Origin: Whalleya microplaca
Lineage: Eukaryota; Ascomycota; Sordariomycetes; Xylariales; Xylariaceae
Assembly: GCA_022497155.1 (NCBI GenBank)
Contig: MU385732.1
Location: 558,001 to 622,000 of the forward strand
Direction: 5' to 3'
Length of the DNA stretch: 64,000 bases
The notes under the pieces: generated by a model
Database searches by the model: none
What the model saw: only the letters and a program-made list of their open reading frames with translations
What the model was told of the DNA's origin: nothing
In this document: positions 1 to 13,046 of the stretch, in pieces
How positions within the stretch are numbered: position 1 is the first letter of the stretch
How the letters are laid out: the number at the start of each line of letters is the position of its first letter
Translations under genes and position numbers: made by a program

Positions 1-2887
1 AAATGGCTTGCCCGGATTTTCGCAACTCCCTGCACCTTTCAGCGTGTTATTGTTCAAAAAGGAAATTCATTCAGTCAAGTCGCGAATCACACTATCCCCA
101 AGAGGAGACGCTACCTAATCCCGGCCTGGCCTCTGCCAAGCCGACCCTCGCAAAGTTGCAAAGTTGCGATCGCATGGTAGCATGGCCTCCCTGCCTGCCT
201 GTCTGCCTGCCTACACAGCTTTACTCTTCGCTTACATTCTTAGTTAATTCGTACTCATCTACGCTGCATGCACCCAGCCGCCGGGGTCCAAGGAGGCAGT
301 GGGAGCTTGTCAGCCGCGATAGAGGCTCACGACCAAAGTGGTGATAATCGATATGGATTGAGGTGGGTGCCCTTCTGCCGCGAAGTCAGAGCGATTCGTT
401 CCGATCGCATGCGTTTTCAGCTAAAGAAACATCAGAGCAACATCCAATTGCGAGGTCCACCGGAGTCCCAACCAGGCACTTTGTACGGAGTACTATGTAA
501 GTCCTGGTCTAATAACGCACTAACGGACACCACTTGGTGGGTTGGTGATCCGCAGCAATCGTGGACCCTGAAGATGAAGTGTCGCTGGGCGTCACCGAAT
601 ATGCATCGTGAGTTTAGCATTTGCGACTTCGCTCCGGAAAAATCGGAGCAAGACATAATCTACCAACACGGCTTCTTTTCTCCTAGCCCTATCAACCTCC
701 GATTCTGTTCGTGAGTCGTTCTGGCTATACTCGGTCTCACAACCTCGTTACCTACTACATCCTTGTTATGCACGTTGGCAGGCTCTCAAGGCCCCAACTG
801 CAACTACTATCGGACAACGGACAAAGACCACAAGAGCCAGCGTGTTACAGGTCCCTGACTAATGCTATGAACACCCTACACAAATAAGTGGCATACCGCA
901 CGCAATCCCACCTCATTGGAAAGGTCAGTCAGTCAGTACATGAAGCAGGCTTATTTGCAGCACAAGTTACGCCCAAAGGGGGACCCCAGCTTGCCTTGAA
1001 GTTTTCGTCTGGCCCTTTGTAGACACATTGCGACCCGAGTTTTCGCAACTTGAGGTTCAAGAAGAAAAGATAGGCTCCTCGTGGTCTAGAGTTGCACTCA
1101 CCGGTTGTCAGAGGCTGCTATTCCTGGGGTCTTTGCAATTAGCATACCTAATCTGCAGGTGTGGTAAGAGATCGGAGCTGGACTCATGTAAACGGATCCT
1201 CACTGCGATTGGCTTCTTCGGCCGTCAGGTTGCATTGGCCCCTTCCGCCTCCCACACAAGCTTGCAGGAGCTAGTTCAACCTCGGCGTCCTGTCGACATA
1301 TACTACATATGTACGCCGCACAGTACACACATTCCCCCTCACCTTGATAGACTAGGGCCCATGAGCTCGGTGCCGATGGCAGATCGCAGTTTATGGCGCG
1401 ATTCATAGCATGAAAAACTCTCGGCAGCATCGCCAGTTGCTTATCTACAAGTATGTACGGCTCAAATCCAGCCAGCCGAGTCTTTACTTGCCTTTTACTG
1501 TGTTACCGTTTCACAAACCTATATGCCGGCATGGCAGCCCGAAGGAAAATTGCGGCTATTCTTATGAACGACAATATCACCAGATGGTCTCGTGGTAACT
1601 GTGACGACGAGATCTTAATTAAGCCATATATATCTTGCTTATAGCCATGCATGCTAGGAATAGATGATGATGTCGCAATAGCATTCCCCGGGTCGCACCA
1701 TGTGCCAATCGTCGAATATAGATTTTCTTATGATGTGCAATTATAGGCCGGTCCATTGGTACCACCAAGAGGTGGGGGAATGTCTGAATGGGTCGGCCGG
1801 GGTCGCATTAGCTCCCTTGTAAGCGAAGATTGTCAAGGTTTAGGTGAGCCAGAAAGCTGGGACGCTGGGATTCTTGTCACTCAGCGCCAGGGACATGGGA
1901 TGAGATTGTCAAAAGTCCCAGTCACTTTAATAAGGTAGCTAGCTAGCTTACTAGAGCTGCACCAACTACGGAGAACCCTAGCTGCCTAGTTGCTCTGCCG
2001 CCAACATACATAGTACTTACATACTTACAGTATGCAGTACGCGGAGCCGTCAAAAGCTCATTTGACAAGTCGGTTGTCCAATTGAAGTCGCTCTCTCGAC
2101 GATTTTGAGATTGTCATCCCATCAAGGAAATGATCATCGACCAGCCCAGATGTCCGGATAACCTTCTTTCCTGGTTGCAACGGGCCCCTGTCCGGCGCCC
2201 GTCGATCCGGCCAGGAACCACGGGAGCACAATGAACGACACGTCGGGCATATCGGTGCTTTGTCTTCTCTAGATGAGAATGGCAAGCGGCATCCCTGAAT
2301 CGCCATATAGTGTCTTGCTAGTTGAGATCGTGTAAATGCGATCTTGTTACTCAATTCGTATAACAAACAGCCCTACCTGCACGTGTTACCTTGCAGAATT
2401 TCATATTGAATCCCTGGTTGGTGCAGTTGTATGTACTGAGGCGCAAACGTCCGCCCCATCAGCATCACGGACTTACACTTCATGTGTCGGCCTTTATCAG
2501 CATAACCCGTTTCGCTGGCTGTTCTGGCCGTAGCGCCTCAGGTCTGGCTGAAATCTTCGCCTCCTGTTCGGGCTCGTACAAGCCTCCGACCATTATGCCG
2601 GCAAAATGGGCCATATACCCCAATCAGCACTTCCACCTACCTATCATCGCCACCTCGGTGCTTGTACGACTTGCGTTCTTTATGATGTGTGTATCCCCAG
2701 GGACTTAAGCGTGGGTTTTAGCGCTGCTCCGACGCCAAAGCTATAACGATGGGAGTGAAGGCTTATCAATCACAGTGGCTGCTTGTCACAATGTTTTCTT
2801 CCTGTAGCGTTGTTCTCTGAGGGCCTATAGAATCGCCCAGGTTATTGTTTATATTTATGTCGTGTATTTAAAACTATACAGTAGAAC

Positions 2888-2918
<31 letters not shown>

Positions 2919-5900
2919 ACGTAGTTATTCCTGTCAGAGCATCTATTATTCTGGAGATAGATCTTGCATTGGGAGAATAAGGGTCCAAGGATGGGTTCTC
3001 CAGCTGCGGAGGCCGCTTGGCAGACTAATAGGTGATTGGAGGATGTACGGTCCCTGGGTAGTGGAACCCGAGCGAGAGAGAAAGGAGTAAAGTTCTTGCT
3101 CGGCTCTGCCTTTAGCGAGCGGACGGTGCCTCTTCAATTTTAGTTTTCACATTCTCGCTTGCCCCTGTACACCCTGCTGCCGCGGTAACTGAAGCTCTCA
3201 CGCTCTACATACATAGTAGTAAAGCATCGGGGGCTGGATGTCCCGTTCATCCCATTAGACACGGAATCCATGGCCACGGAGCAATTGGATGGTACGCTGC
3301 ACATCAAAAACCACGTTGATGCCAGGGACCATTTCCCTGGTGGTTTGACTACTCGGGAGGATTTATCATCATCACTTCAGCAGGGTGCGGAACGGTCTGG
3401 GCCTACTGCGAACTCCAAGCCCTCATCGCGTGGACGGCACTTTTTCCCGATGTCAGGCGGCTGACCAGCATTCTCGCCTGCTTTCCGCTTCGAGAACGCA
3501 GTCCAGAGGTGGCAGTCGATACGCCATCTTTTCATCCTTTTCAGATACGCGAATGTCAGCCGAGACATCAAAACCAGTATCTCGGCTCTTTCCAACATTG
3601 TTTCTTCCAGGTGTAACTGCAGCATGTGTCTCCTTCTCAATCGCTCACAATGGACGGTGCCTTTGGAAGCGACTCGTTTGACAAGCATATTCGGTATGGT
3701 TTTCCTATAGGTGTAGCTGGATCTCAAAGGCCCCCAATGATTAGTCCCCAGCTCTGCATGGCAACCTTCTGCAGCCTTGGGTGTGCGTGCCTATAGCTCC
3801 TTACTCCGGTCTTGCTATAATTGAGCACACGTATGTACATCCAAGCTACCTCATTAGCGCTTGGGGACAAGCCTTTGTGGCTTCAGCAAGATGTGGATAA
3901 CCCCAAGTTCTGGAGAACCTGCTTGGCTTCCAGTTCCATGCTCCTATGTGATGCCGACAACCACCCTACATACAGAATCAATCATCGGCTGTATCTGTCG
4001 CTAGTGGGGCATTCTATGTATACAGCAAAAATACACCAATTGGACTCAGCGGTCCAAGGAGCGGTGCTCATCTACCTACACGTATGTACGCAGGAGGTAT
4101 TACAGACGTGTTGCCTACCTAGTATCCCGCAGTGCGGAAGATCCCTGGCGCCGCTGCGAATCCGTACTGTATAACTTCAGGGGTGCCGGGGCTAGAGAGC
4201 GACTAACTGGCCCGGGCGGCCACGTGGATCTACCTCTTATGACAAGAGATCCCCTGGTCCTTGAGCGGAATGGCTTGCGTCAATGTGAGGTACATCACGG
4301 TACTTCGGAAACTCGGACTCATTTCACTGCTCTATCACGGCCGTAAGCCAAGACGCCGCCAGACGTATGCACAGACCTCAATTTGTGCTCATCAGTTCCC
4401 AAGGCTGGACTTCAGCTTTGCAATATCGCAACGTGGGGGCCCCGGACAAAGCAATACCTCACCACAGCTCTGGCGTTTTGTACAGGACGCTATCATGAGC
4501 TGAAATCCTACAGCTCTAGAAAATTTTCGATAACCGTCACTACTCAGCAACATAATGGCGCAGCTATGTTCTTCCCCTCTATCTCCAATCGTGGGGGTTC
4601 TTTGGTCCAGGCTGACCAGCACGTAAGATCAGCTCGAAGTGTCATTGAAGCGCTTAATGCTCTTTCATGAAAAGTGAATCTCGCTCAGCGTGTATACATT
4701 GGCAGAGGATGCGTGACGCTAACCAAAGCCGTCCAGCCTGCTTATCACAAGCGCTTAATTAAAGATATGATTCGAGCGGTCTGATATCATTTCAGCAGCG
4801 GGAACGATTACAAGCTCTTGAAATTGCGCAAGACCCTCAAAAGAAGAGTGGTTGTCTAGCTCGACGCCCCAAGAGGCGACTAATAACAACACAACGTCTT
4901 GCCTACAAATTCACGTATCTCTTAGGCCGGTCGGCTCTGAACAAGTGCAGTGATTAGGATATGTTGAATTGAAGCAGCCATCATTATGGCCTCATGACAA
5001 CGTCTGCGGCTACATTACAACTTGCAAGATTTGGCGATGTCATTTCTATCAGTCCACTCACATGGTCCACTCGCGAAGATACCGTTGCACTTGAGCGGCG
5101 GCGTCTTGAAGGCCCCCATTTTCGTAATGTGGAAACCCCTATCTTCTATCTTGGCCTATTTTTTCTTTGCTTTTAGCATCTCGTTCCTGCATGAGGGTAA
5201 TGACTTGTGTCACGGCGGCTTGCTTAGGGCTTGTGAAAAGGTCTCTGATCAAGGCTTTGCTTTTCTTCCTACGTGTAGCACCGGTCTCCGAGAAAGATTC
5301 CCGATCACTTGCAATCCCCCTCGAGGAGCACCGTGCACCAATCAATCCCTTTTAGCAAAAGCTTGGCTTTTTCATTACGATGGGGACAGCGGAATTTGCC
5401 CATGTTGATCTGAAAATCTCATGTTGTCAGTTGCCAGCATATCCGGAATTAGGACCCCAGAGACTGATGAGGCAATCAACTGATGACCTTACATTGTCTC
5501 TACTTTGATGAACCTTCATTGAATGGACTCAGGCTCAGCGCGCTTGCACCTGGTCGTGGAGGCTGATCTTTACCTGAGCGTAAGAGGCTCACGCATTTGC
5601 AAGCAGCTTGCGTCGGGCTTCGTTCACCGTTGTGGTTACTCAGGTCGGCGACCAGGAAAATTGACATTTACGAGGATCCTGTCTGGGCGGCCTCGCCGTT
5701 GGCTGTTCGCAACTGGCGACGTTGTGTCCCCCATCCACAAGGGAAACCACTGCATGTCTTATGGGAGATTGTCCTTCCGAGATACAACTGCGAGTCGCTC
5801 ATGTCACTCACTCACTGGCCGGGTCCTTGCAGGGCTTTCCTTTCCAGGCGAGTGCCTGCCCTGAAATGAACTACAGTGCTGCTCATTCCGTAGAGTAGTA

Positions 5901-7369
5901 CGGCGAGTGGCGGCATTGGCTTAACGCTGCGCAAAGTTAAACCCCATATCCATGGCCTTGGGACGGAACTTTCACGACGGAAAGCTCGTGATCCCGCGGC
6001 GTACGAAGTCTTTCTTTATTAAGCGTGTAATGACGACTCCAAGCCGAAACCGCTTCCTGCTCCAGGACCGGGAGCTCGCCAACACACACTGCCGTATCCA
6101 CAATCTCCATTTGTCATGGCAGCACAGGACAACCAGGTTTGAGGAATCTGGGAATCCGGCGGAACGGATGCAAGGGAACGTCCGCTGTCAAGCTCCTCCC
6201 ATTTGTGTCTTGGGGTGCTAGACGGTAGTCGAGTGTGCACTGATAGTGATTCCGCCTCCTCCAACGGCGGGCGCCATAGGTATGTAGGCGATCACCCTCT
6301 GCAAGGCCGGCATTTGAACACCTGCACCGTACTCATCATCGTGTCTGCGTGTGCACTCCGTCTATAACTAAATCTGTGTATCTATCAAAGAACGGCAAAA
6401 GATCGACGCCTAGACTGACCGAATCGGCATTCGAGGGTCAATAAGCGGTAGAGCGTCGAATTCGCATTCGCGGCTCTCCCAAGTAGGAAGTCCCCACGAT
6501 GATTCTGTCACCGCTTTTCCACCGTCGTCTTCGCTTTCAGCCTAGGTCGCACTCTAGTGCGAGATCGATGGTTGACGGCGGCACGGTCGGCAGACTGGTT
6601 TAAGAGCGGCTCGAGTAGATAAACTACGCCATCGTGAGCAAGATAGGCAGACGGAATCGATTGGTCTGGTCTTACGGGGTATTATGTCTTACACCTGGGG
6701 GATTGCGACGGGTATGCTCGTCATCGTGGGGGGTTTAGAGACAGTATCCCAAAGGGTTCTCCGCCTTTGATAGGTCATAAGAGTCTTATCCATACCTATG
6801 TAGATATCATTACAGATAATTGAGCATGTAGTTGTGTACATTTTCGGTACTGGGGCACACTGGGGGGAGTGGTAGCTGCGAGGTTCCGATAGTTCTGGTG
6901 ATCTTCATTACCGGTAGGCGGTGCCAAGACGGATGTTCCCAGGCACTCTAATATCTATCGCCAGCCTTGCCAGCCTTCTTTTCAAAGATGCAAGCATTTC
7001 GTAAATTGTCACATTGCTAAATAACTTGGCATCGACCATTTCGGGCATCACGGGTTGCGGTAGTCTATATCGATCTAATTGATCTCCCTGGTGCTTTCTA
7101 GCTAGTCTACCCGAGCTTCCCGTGTAGCGGCCGTCCGAGAGTCGCCCCGAATCCGTAAAGCCAAATCCCAGTCTACAGGTCACGCCGAACGGACAATCAG
7201 AAACATATGTATCACAGGTAACGCGCTTATAACGAAACGCACCGAGGTAAGTAGCGAGTATGTCCTCACATGCGCGGTGCGGACTCGGTGTACCTGCGTC
7301 TTCGGGTTACCTCACCTGAGTCGAGGTCTCAGTTGTAGCCCCGAGTTCGCCCATTCGCATCTCTAACTA
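1..7369. other. Gene-poor left flank, no supportable gene
   Basis: I see no open reading frame here with a recognisable domain, plausible splice pattern or protein-like composition. The longest frames are under 150 codons and overlap each other on both strands. Visible structure is limited to a GCCT/GTCT-type tetranucleotide tract near 186-213, a TA dinucleotide run at 2888-2915, and scattered TACATA/TATGTA-rich patches (for example near 1305, 2005-2040 and 3208). The downstream HAD phosphatase ends at 7370, so the last few hundred bases may include its 3' untranslated region. Confidence 0.6.
2888..2915. repeat. (TA)n microsatellite
   Basis: An uninterrupted run of alternating T and A, about 14 dinucleotide units, lies in non-coding DNA. 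It is a simple sequence repeat with no gene attached. Confidence 0.9.
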
Positions 7370-8369
7370 TCAGTTCTTCATTTCGGCGCCCTTCGTCGAC
7401 CCCGAGGAGGTCGCCAGCGCATCTGCAATCTGCAACGTCACGTCGCCGCCGTCGCCGCCGCACGCAACCATAGCGACGGAGCGCAAATCCCTCACGACCC
7501 AGTCCGGCTCGGCCGCCAGCACCTGCTCCATGGTGTGGCTCGTGACGACGCCCAGCACCTTGCACCCCGCCGCCTTGCCGGCGCGGATGCCCGCCGGGCT
7601 GTCCTCGACGACGAGCACCTCGGCGTCGGCGCCCAGCCCCAGCTTCGACCGCCCCAGCTCGTAGCACGCCGGGTCCGGCTTGCCGTTCGCGACGGACTCC
7701 GCCGTCACCAGGTGTTCTGGGTGCGGCAGCTGCAGCACGTCCAGCCAGCCGTTCACCAGGGGCTCCGTGCCCGACGTCACGATGGTCCAGGGCGCGCGCG
7801 CCGCGATCAGGACGTCGAGGAGCGCGCGCGCGCCGGGGATCTCGACTGCGTCCCCGCCGTGCAGCTTGGGGAGCAGCCCTTCCATGTGTCTTACATCTGC
7901 GATGGGTAAGCCTTGTAGTTTTCTAGGGTAAGGGATGGCGGAGGATATATTCAAGCTAGGGCGCTGAGGAAGGGATGGCTGGCCGAGCCCTTACACACAC
8001 AGGCCGGAGGGATTCAGGAACACCCTCCCCCCACGGACGCACCCCTGGGCTTGGTCTACGTATATAGGTATAGTCTGGACTCACATTCCCAGTTTGCCTT
8101 CTCAGGGCTGAGGACCTTCAGCATGTCTATGCTTCGCCGCCCATGCGAGGTCTGTAATATGACTTCGGGGTCCACGCCAATTTCTTTTCCAACCCTGTCG
8201 GCGATGGCGTTAGGGAAAAAAGCAAACGGAGTTGGGTGGGATCTATGGCCAGGAAGACTCACGTGTGCCAGTGCTTGACGACTGCGGCTGTCGAGTCGAT
8301 GATGGTCCCGTCCATGTCGAAGAGGATGCCCTTGAACGAGACCTTGAACGGGGGTGCTATGTAGTCCAT
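7370..8369 (-). CDS. HAD-superfamily phosphatase, GPP1/DOG1-like
   Basis: Three-exon gene: 8263-8369, 8085-8194 and 7370-7896, giving 247 residues. Introns are 8195-8262 and 7897-8084, both starting GTGAGT and ending CAG. All HAD motifs are present: motif I DMDGT at residues 18-22 (nucleophile Asp18, acid/base Asp20), motif II Thr113-Ser114, motif III Lys145 in NGKPDP, and motif IV Glu170-Asp171 in VVEDSPAG. The cap follows motif I (subclass I). Length and order match the yeast glycerol-3-phosphatase (GPP1/2) and 2-deoxyglucose-6-phosphatase (DOG1/2) group, about 250 residues, so a cytosolic small sugar-phosphate or glycerol-phosphate phosphatase is likely; the exact substrate cannot be read from sequence. 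It is transcribed away from NUG1 with 566 bp between the start codons. The last exon is much richer in G/C-ending codons than the first two. Confidence 0.93.
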
Positions 8370-8935
8370 GGTGAATAGATTGTGCTCTGGTAAAGAGCTC
8401 CGACTATACAACTTTCTAAATTACCAAGCTTCGATTCGAATTGCAAAGACAAGAGCAAAATCAAAAAAATCGCTGGGTATATTCGATCTATGTGTAAGCC
8501 ATGAGATTTCTCAATGAGGTGGTTCAGAGTACAAACCAATACATGTACTTATAGCCTGGCCATTCTGGTGAGACTAAGGGCCAAGTTAGGAAACTCCGCC
8601 TTCCAGATGAGAATTTTAGGTTTGAAGCTATCGTGATTCGGAGCCATTTTCTCAGTGGGAGAGACCCCGATTCCCGCTGAAGGATCCAGTTTAATAGGGG
8701 CCCAGGGGCCTTTCAGCGTGTTGCTCTTATCGTGAGGCGGGGCAGGTCCAAAATCTCAGTGGGTTTGGTGGGTTCAGTGGGGTTATCGTGTTATCTAGTA
8801 GCGGTGAAAGCCGGCAGAATCACTTTTTCCACCAAAATTTCATAAGCCACAAGAATTTTATGACGGATTCGATTGTCGAACAACCCATACCTACTTCATA
8901 CATATAATAATCATTATTAGGCACAGCGAGTAACA
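8370..8935. promoter_or_regulatory. Shared divergent promoter region (HAD phosphatase / NUG1)
   Basis: These 566 bases separate the start codons of two divergently transcribed genes and must hold both promoters and leaders. I see no long open frame or repeat. No specific operator is claimed. Confidence 0.6.
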
Positions 8936-10649
8936 ATGGCCAACAACATCGCTAAACCTAAGAGTATGTGCATATTGACTTCTCAATCGAAACATGAACA
9001 TGTAGATTTACTAATTCTCCCCAGAGCCCAAGTCCAAGCGGACTCCCACCCGGTTACGGAATAAGATCGAGAAGTCATCTGCGGCAAAGCAGCGCAAAGC
9101 TAGGAAGGAAGCCAAGAAGAATCCGCAATGGAAGTCCAAACTGAAGAAGGACCCGGGCATCCCGAACCTGTTCCCTTACAAAGAGAAGATCCTCCAGGAG
9201 ATCGAGGAGGGTCGACGAAGGAAACAAGAGGAACAGCAACGACGGCGGGAGATGGCCAAGGCCGCCAGGACGGGGACAGTTGCTGAGGCAGAAAAGAATG
9301 AGACGGCTATGGAAGTTGTGGAGGGAGAGGACTTCGATGGGTTTGCCGATGACCCTGACAGTGCTATGGACGAGGATGGCATAGATGACGATTCCAACCC
9401 TATGGCAGCGCTTATAGCGAGCGCAAGGGCCGCTGCTGAGCAGTATGATCGCGAATTGGAGAGCGGAGATGACATGGATGAAGATGAGGAGTTGGACGAT
9501 GTTGATGTCGAGGAGGGAGGGGCTAGACTGAATGCTCAAGCATCGTCACGGAAAGCCCACGACAAGGTTTTCAAGCAAGTGGTTGACCAGGCCGACGTCG
9601 TACTCTATGTTTTAGATGCGCGCGATCCAGAAGGCACGAGATCACGGGAGGTCGAGCGAATGGTGATGGCTGCGGCGAGTGGTGGTAAGAGGTTAATGCT
9701 TGTACTGAACAAGATTGATCTGATCCCGCCGAACGTCCTCAAAGATTGGCTCGTCTATCTACGGAGATACTTCCCTACTCTTCCATTACGCGCTTCGGGC
9801 TCTGCCCCTAACGCGCAGACCTTCAACCATCGCGATCTCACCGTCCAGAGCACCTCATCCACCCTCTTCAAGTCTCTGAAATCTTTTGCCGCCTCGAAAC
9901 AACTCAAGCGGGCGATATCTGTCGGTGTCATAGGATATCCCAACGTTGGAAAGTCATCCGTTATCAACGCGCTGCTTTCCCGCCTGGGTAGTCGGAATGC
10001 GACAGCCTGCCCTGTCGGTGCCGAAGCAGGCGTCACAACAAGCATTCGTGCTGTCAAGATCGACAGCAAGCTGACCCTCCTGGACTCGCCCGGTATCGTC
10101 TTCCCTTCAGCACCAAACGGCGAGTCATCATCGTCAAAGAAGAAGGCCGTCGAGGCGCACGCGCATCTCATTCTTCTCAATGCCGTTCCGCCAAAGCAAA
10201 TTGACGACCCAGTACCTGCCGTCTCCTTACTGCTGAAGCGGTTATTTGCTTCACCAGACTTACTCCAGAAGCTAATGGACGTGTACGACCTCCCGCCGCT
10301 CATGACTGCATCCGACGGCGACCCCACCACCGACTTCCTCGTGCAGGTAGCGCGCAAGCGGGGAAGGCTGGGACGCGGAGGCGTGCCGAACCTGAACTCG
10401 GCCGCGATGACGGTAGTGATGGATTGGCGAGATGGCCGCATCCAAGGATGGGTCGATGCTCCCGTCTTACCGGTTGTGGGCGAGATCAGCAGCAAGGGAA
10501 GCGACGCTAGACAAGGCTCTCCTGCTGCGCCAACCGTGCTCCCGGACCAGAAGGAGATCGTCACGGAATGGGCCAAAGAATTCAAGCTTGAGGGTCTGTG
10601 GGGCGACGACGGTGAGGACACGAAGACGGGCGATGCTATGGAGCAGTGA
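8936..10649 (+). CDS. NUG1: Nuclear/nucleolar GTPase NUG1 (60S ribosome biogenesis)
   Basis: Two exons, 8936-8963 and 9025-10649, with a 61-bp GTATGT...CAG intron; 550 residues. The N-terminus is a highly basic GN3L/Grn1 domain (about residues 10-90) ending in the hallmark KKDPGIPNLFPYKEKILQEI. An acidic linker follows, then a circularly permuted YlqF-type GTPase in the order G4-G1-G3: NKID at 238-241, the P-loop GYPNVGKSS at 313-321 and DSPG at 363-366. DARDPEGTRSREVE and VARKRGRLGRGGVPN are also typical of this family. It closely follows yeast Nug1 (520 residues), a GTPase of pre-60S particles needed for large-subunit maturation and export; the paralogous GNL3/Grn1 group is less likely given the LNKIDLIPP and GWV-type C-terminus. 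The ATG at 8936 lies just before the conserved basic domain. No missing residues or breaks are seen. Confidence 0.96.
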
Positions 10650-11475
10650 TGGGCGGGCTTGACTAAGATGAGAATAAGTCGGGCATGAATGGTTATTAGT
10701 TAGACTCTTGGTCTGTGATTTTCGCATCTTTCTTCGGGAGTTATTGAGCAAGAAAATGGGCGCCATCTGAGCGTACTGGTTCATTGTTAAGTTCGATAGA
10801 AATGGATTCCCCGACTATACTATATCATGCTTGTAAGATTCAAGTTAGTACGACGTTTTATTTGATCTGATCGAGATATGAAACCCACATTATTGTTCCT
10901 AAAGTTGCCATGCTCGAAATTATAAAAGTTTCTTCCAAAAAGCCATGGTGCTCCCATGTGAGTACTCAGGGGCAGTAGTGTCGTTAGCAGCGGTGACAGC
11001 ATCTACTCAACAGTAATACAACACAATCACAATTACACGTTAGGAGACAGTCCCATTGCTATTGCATGTACCCAATATGCACTTGGTAGACAGCGGGCCG
11101 ACTCTGCCGTCACCATGGCCCCCCATTCATGTCCATAAGGCTACTACTTACTACGTTGTATCATGAGATCATTAGAATGTCAGCAATTGGGCAGTTATCC
11201 ATTACCGACCCCTCTCAAGCAGTAGCAATCGGTGGAACTCTGACATGCTTGATATTGCCAGTCCCATCGTTACATATTCTTGGCCTATTTAAGCGGGATG
11301 GAGGCATTGGCTGGTATATCTAATGCCGGTTCAAACCCCGCCAAAGATTCATGACGTGAAGTGCTATCAAGTTATTTGGCGTCAATCATGGTACACATTT
11401 ACCGGGCGTCGGCGCTTTAGGGAAGCCGGGTCAACTGCGTCTTCACTAGCAGGAGGGGGGGGGGGGGGGGGGGGT

Positions 11476-11585
11476 GGCATGCTGGTTCAGCTGCTATGTA
11501 TAGTGGGGTAAAACAACCCCCCAAGCCACTTTGTGATAATGCCGAGAATGTACAAAGGGGGGGGTAAAAGAAGTTTTTGGGGGTC
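11476..11585 (+). repeat. Left copy of 110-bp duplicate beside the assembly gap
   Basis: This 110-bp segment aligns without indels to 11690-11799, with 12 mismatches by hand count. In nearly every mismatch the left copy carries the base of its neighbour, turning mixed sequence into homopolymer (for example GCTG becomes GGGG and GCCACC becomes CCCCCC). It follows a run of 20 G at 11455-11474 and ends exactly at the N run. This looks like a low-quality contig end rather than a biological duplication. Confidence 0.85.
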
Positions 11586-11595
11586 NNNNNNNNNN
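11586..11595. other. Assembly gap (10 N)
   Basis: Ten consecutive N characters mark a scaffold join. The sequence up to about 11690 on the right is extremely GC-rich, ends in a run of 13 C and is unlike its surroundings, so it should not be used for gene calling. Confidence 0.99.
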
Positions 11596-11689
11596 CGGTG
11601 GTGCTGTTCTTGGGCGCGCCCTGGCCGGGGTCCCCCCGGGTCCCGCGGCGGCCCCGCGGGCCGCCGCGCGCCCCCGCCCCCCCCCCCCC
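11596..11689. other. Anomalous GC-rich stretch, probable artefact
   Basis: This stretch is almost entirely G and C, holds a self-complementary core around 11645-11668 and ends in a C homopolymer at 11677-11689. It sits between the gap and the second copy of the 110-bp duplicate. Its composition is unlike any neighbouring DNA, which suggests bad consensus at a contig end. Confidence 0.7.
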
Positions 11690-11799
11690 GGCATGCTGGT
11701 TCAGCTGCTATGTATAGTGCTGTAATACAAGCCACCAAGCCACTTTGTGATACTGCAGAGAATGTACAACGTGGGAGGTAAAAGAAGTTTGTAGGGGTC
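11690..11799 (+). repeat. Right copy of 110-bp duplicate beside the assembly gap
   Basis: This copy matches 11476-11585 over 110 bp without indels. It has normal base composition and reads smoothly into unique sequence at 11800, so it is probably the correct version of a locus present once in the genome. Confidence 0.85.
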
Positions 11800-13046
11800 C
11801 CAGACTGTCGATAAGTCAGTATTCGACTGTCTTCTCGTTATTTGCTAACAATCTACGTTTACTGCTTCTATCACATAAACACGTTTAGCCGTTAACAAAT
11901 ACGTTTCACTCTCCCTCACTAGTAAGTAGGTGGAACAAGGCTTAGAAGGGATGTTGCATGATGCGTTCTTTCGGGGATTAGTTGGTGTGGGCTGATCAAC
12001 TTTCAGCTGTGGTAAAATGGTTGGTTGGATTAGGGATTCTCTTTTCTGAGGAGAATGGGCTAGATGTACTTCGTAAGCGCGTCGTATTCACATATCTATA
12101 CCTAAATAGGCATATTGAGGGTTATTGCAAAGTTTAATTTAGTTTCGACCACAACAAAGTGAACAGATTCCCATCAAAGACGTAAGACCCTGTTCCAGCT
12201 GAGGCTAAGGTTACCTATTTGGCGTCTACAAAAGGTTCAACTGGCAGGAAGACATTTTTGGACATACCCGTTATTGTTGCCTCATTTACCGTTCTATCAA
12301 TAAGCTATTCCAAAGTCTTAAAGTCTTAGAAATCCTCTTCATTAGATTATGTGAGAGAAGCAACATGCTGAGCGAAATCGTCAAGATACTATGAATTTGG
12401 AGGGTCATACTTCCGCATGCTTTGAGAAGAGAAGAGCATGATGCGTTAATACCAGTCTATGGGCAAGTATCTAGAGTTTATATTTTTAGTTGGCTGCATA
12501 GATTAATGTTACAGAGCAGGCATGCAACGTATGATGCATGAAGCCTACTACGCACTGTCCAGTGCTATCTGTTTCTTTGATGAGTTTAGAGCGTGGGGGA
12601 GTATGGTATGATCGCTGAAGCTATATGGAATTGGGGGGTATGAGTTTCTTTACCTAGGTACTAGAATATATACACTTATAAGTTGGTTGGTTCATAAGCT
12701 TCGTATATATACACAATTAACTGAATACTACCCAAAGTGAATACACACTGACGTTCAAATAAATTAATGCGTTATATGCTGAAGAGAGGCTGAGCTGTCA
12801 TATACAGATGTGACCTATAGACCTGTACAACCAATAGCTTCTCGAAGCCAGCCTACACACGACTCGGAATTAGCATCAACCAAATTCCATAACGTACTGG
12901 TAGCTGTAGATTATCCCCCTGAGTCATAACGGCCATGTATAAACCCACCACATTTCTCTTGCCATACCTCCAAAAATATAAACAACCCTTTGTTCTACAT
13001 TTCATTTATTAGCAGTTCCATATATACGATTAATCTATTTTATGCC

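Larger units (their letters stand above)
10650..13046. other. Intergenic region containing an assembly scar
   Basis: About 2.4 kb without a supportable gene. The stretch 11455-11799 is a scaffold-gap artefact (listed separately). From about 11800 onward the DNA is fairly AT-rich, with no protein-like frame up to the membrane-protein gene. The promoter of that gene must lie in the last few hundred bases. Confidence 0.6.

Noticed and set aside
9755..10621. A 288-codon minus-strand frame
   Set aside because: It is the antisense shadow of the well-supported NUG1 coding exon.
11321..11345. GGTTCAAACCCC resembling a tRNA B-box
   Set aside because: There is no matching T-stem, A-box, anticodon arm or acceptor stem around it.
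11487..11781. Frames reading through the N gap, Gly- and Pro-rich
   Set aside because: They are created by homopolymer runs and unknown bases in the assembly scar.
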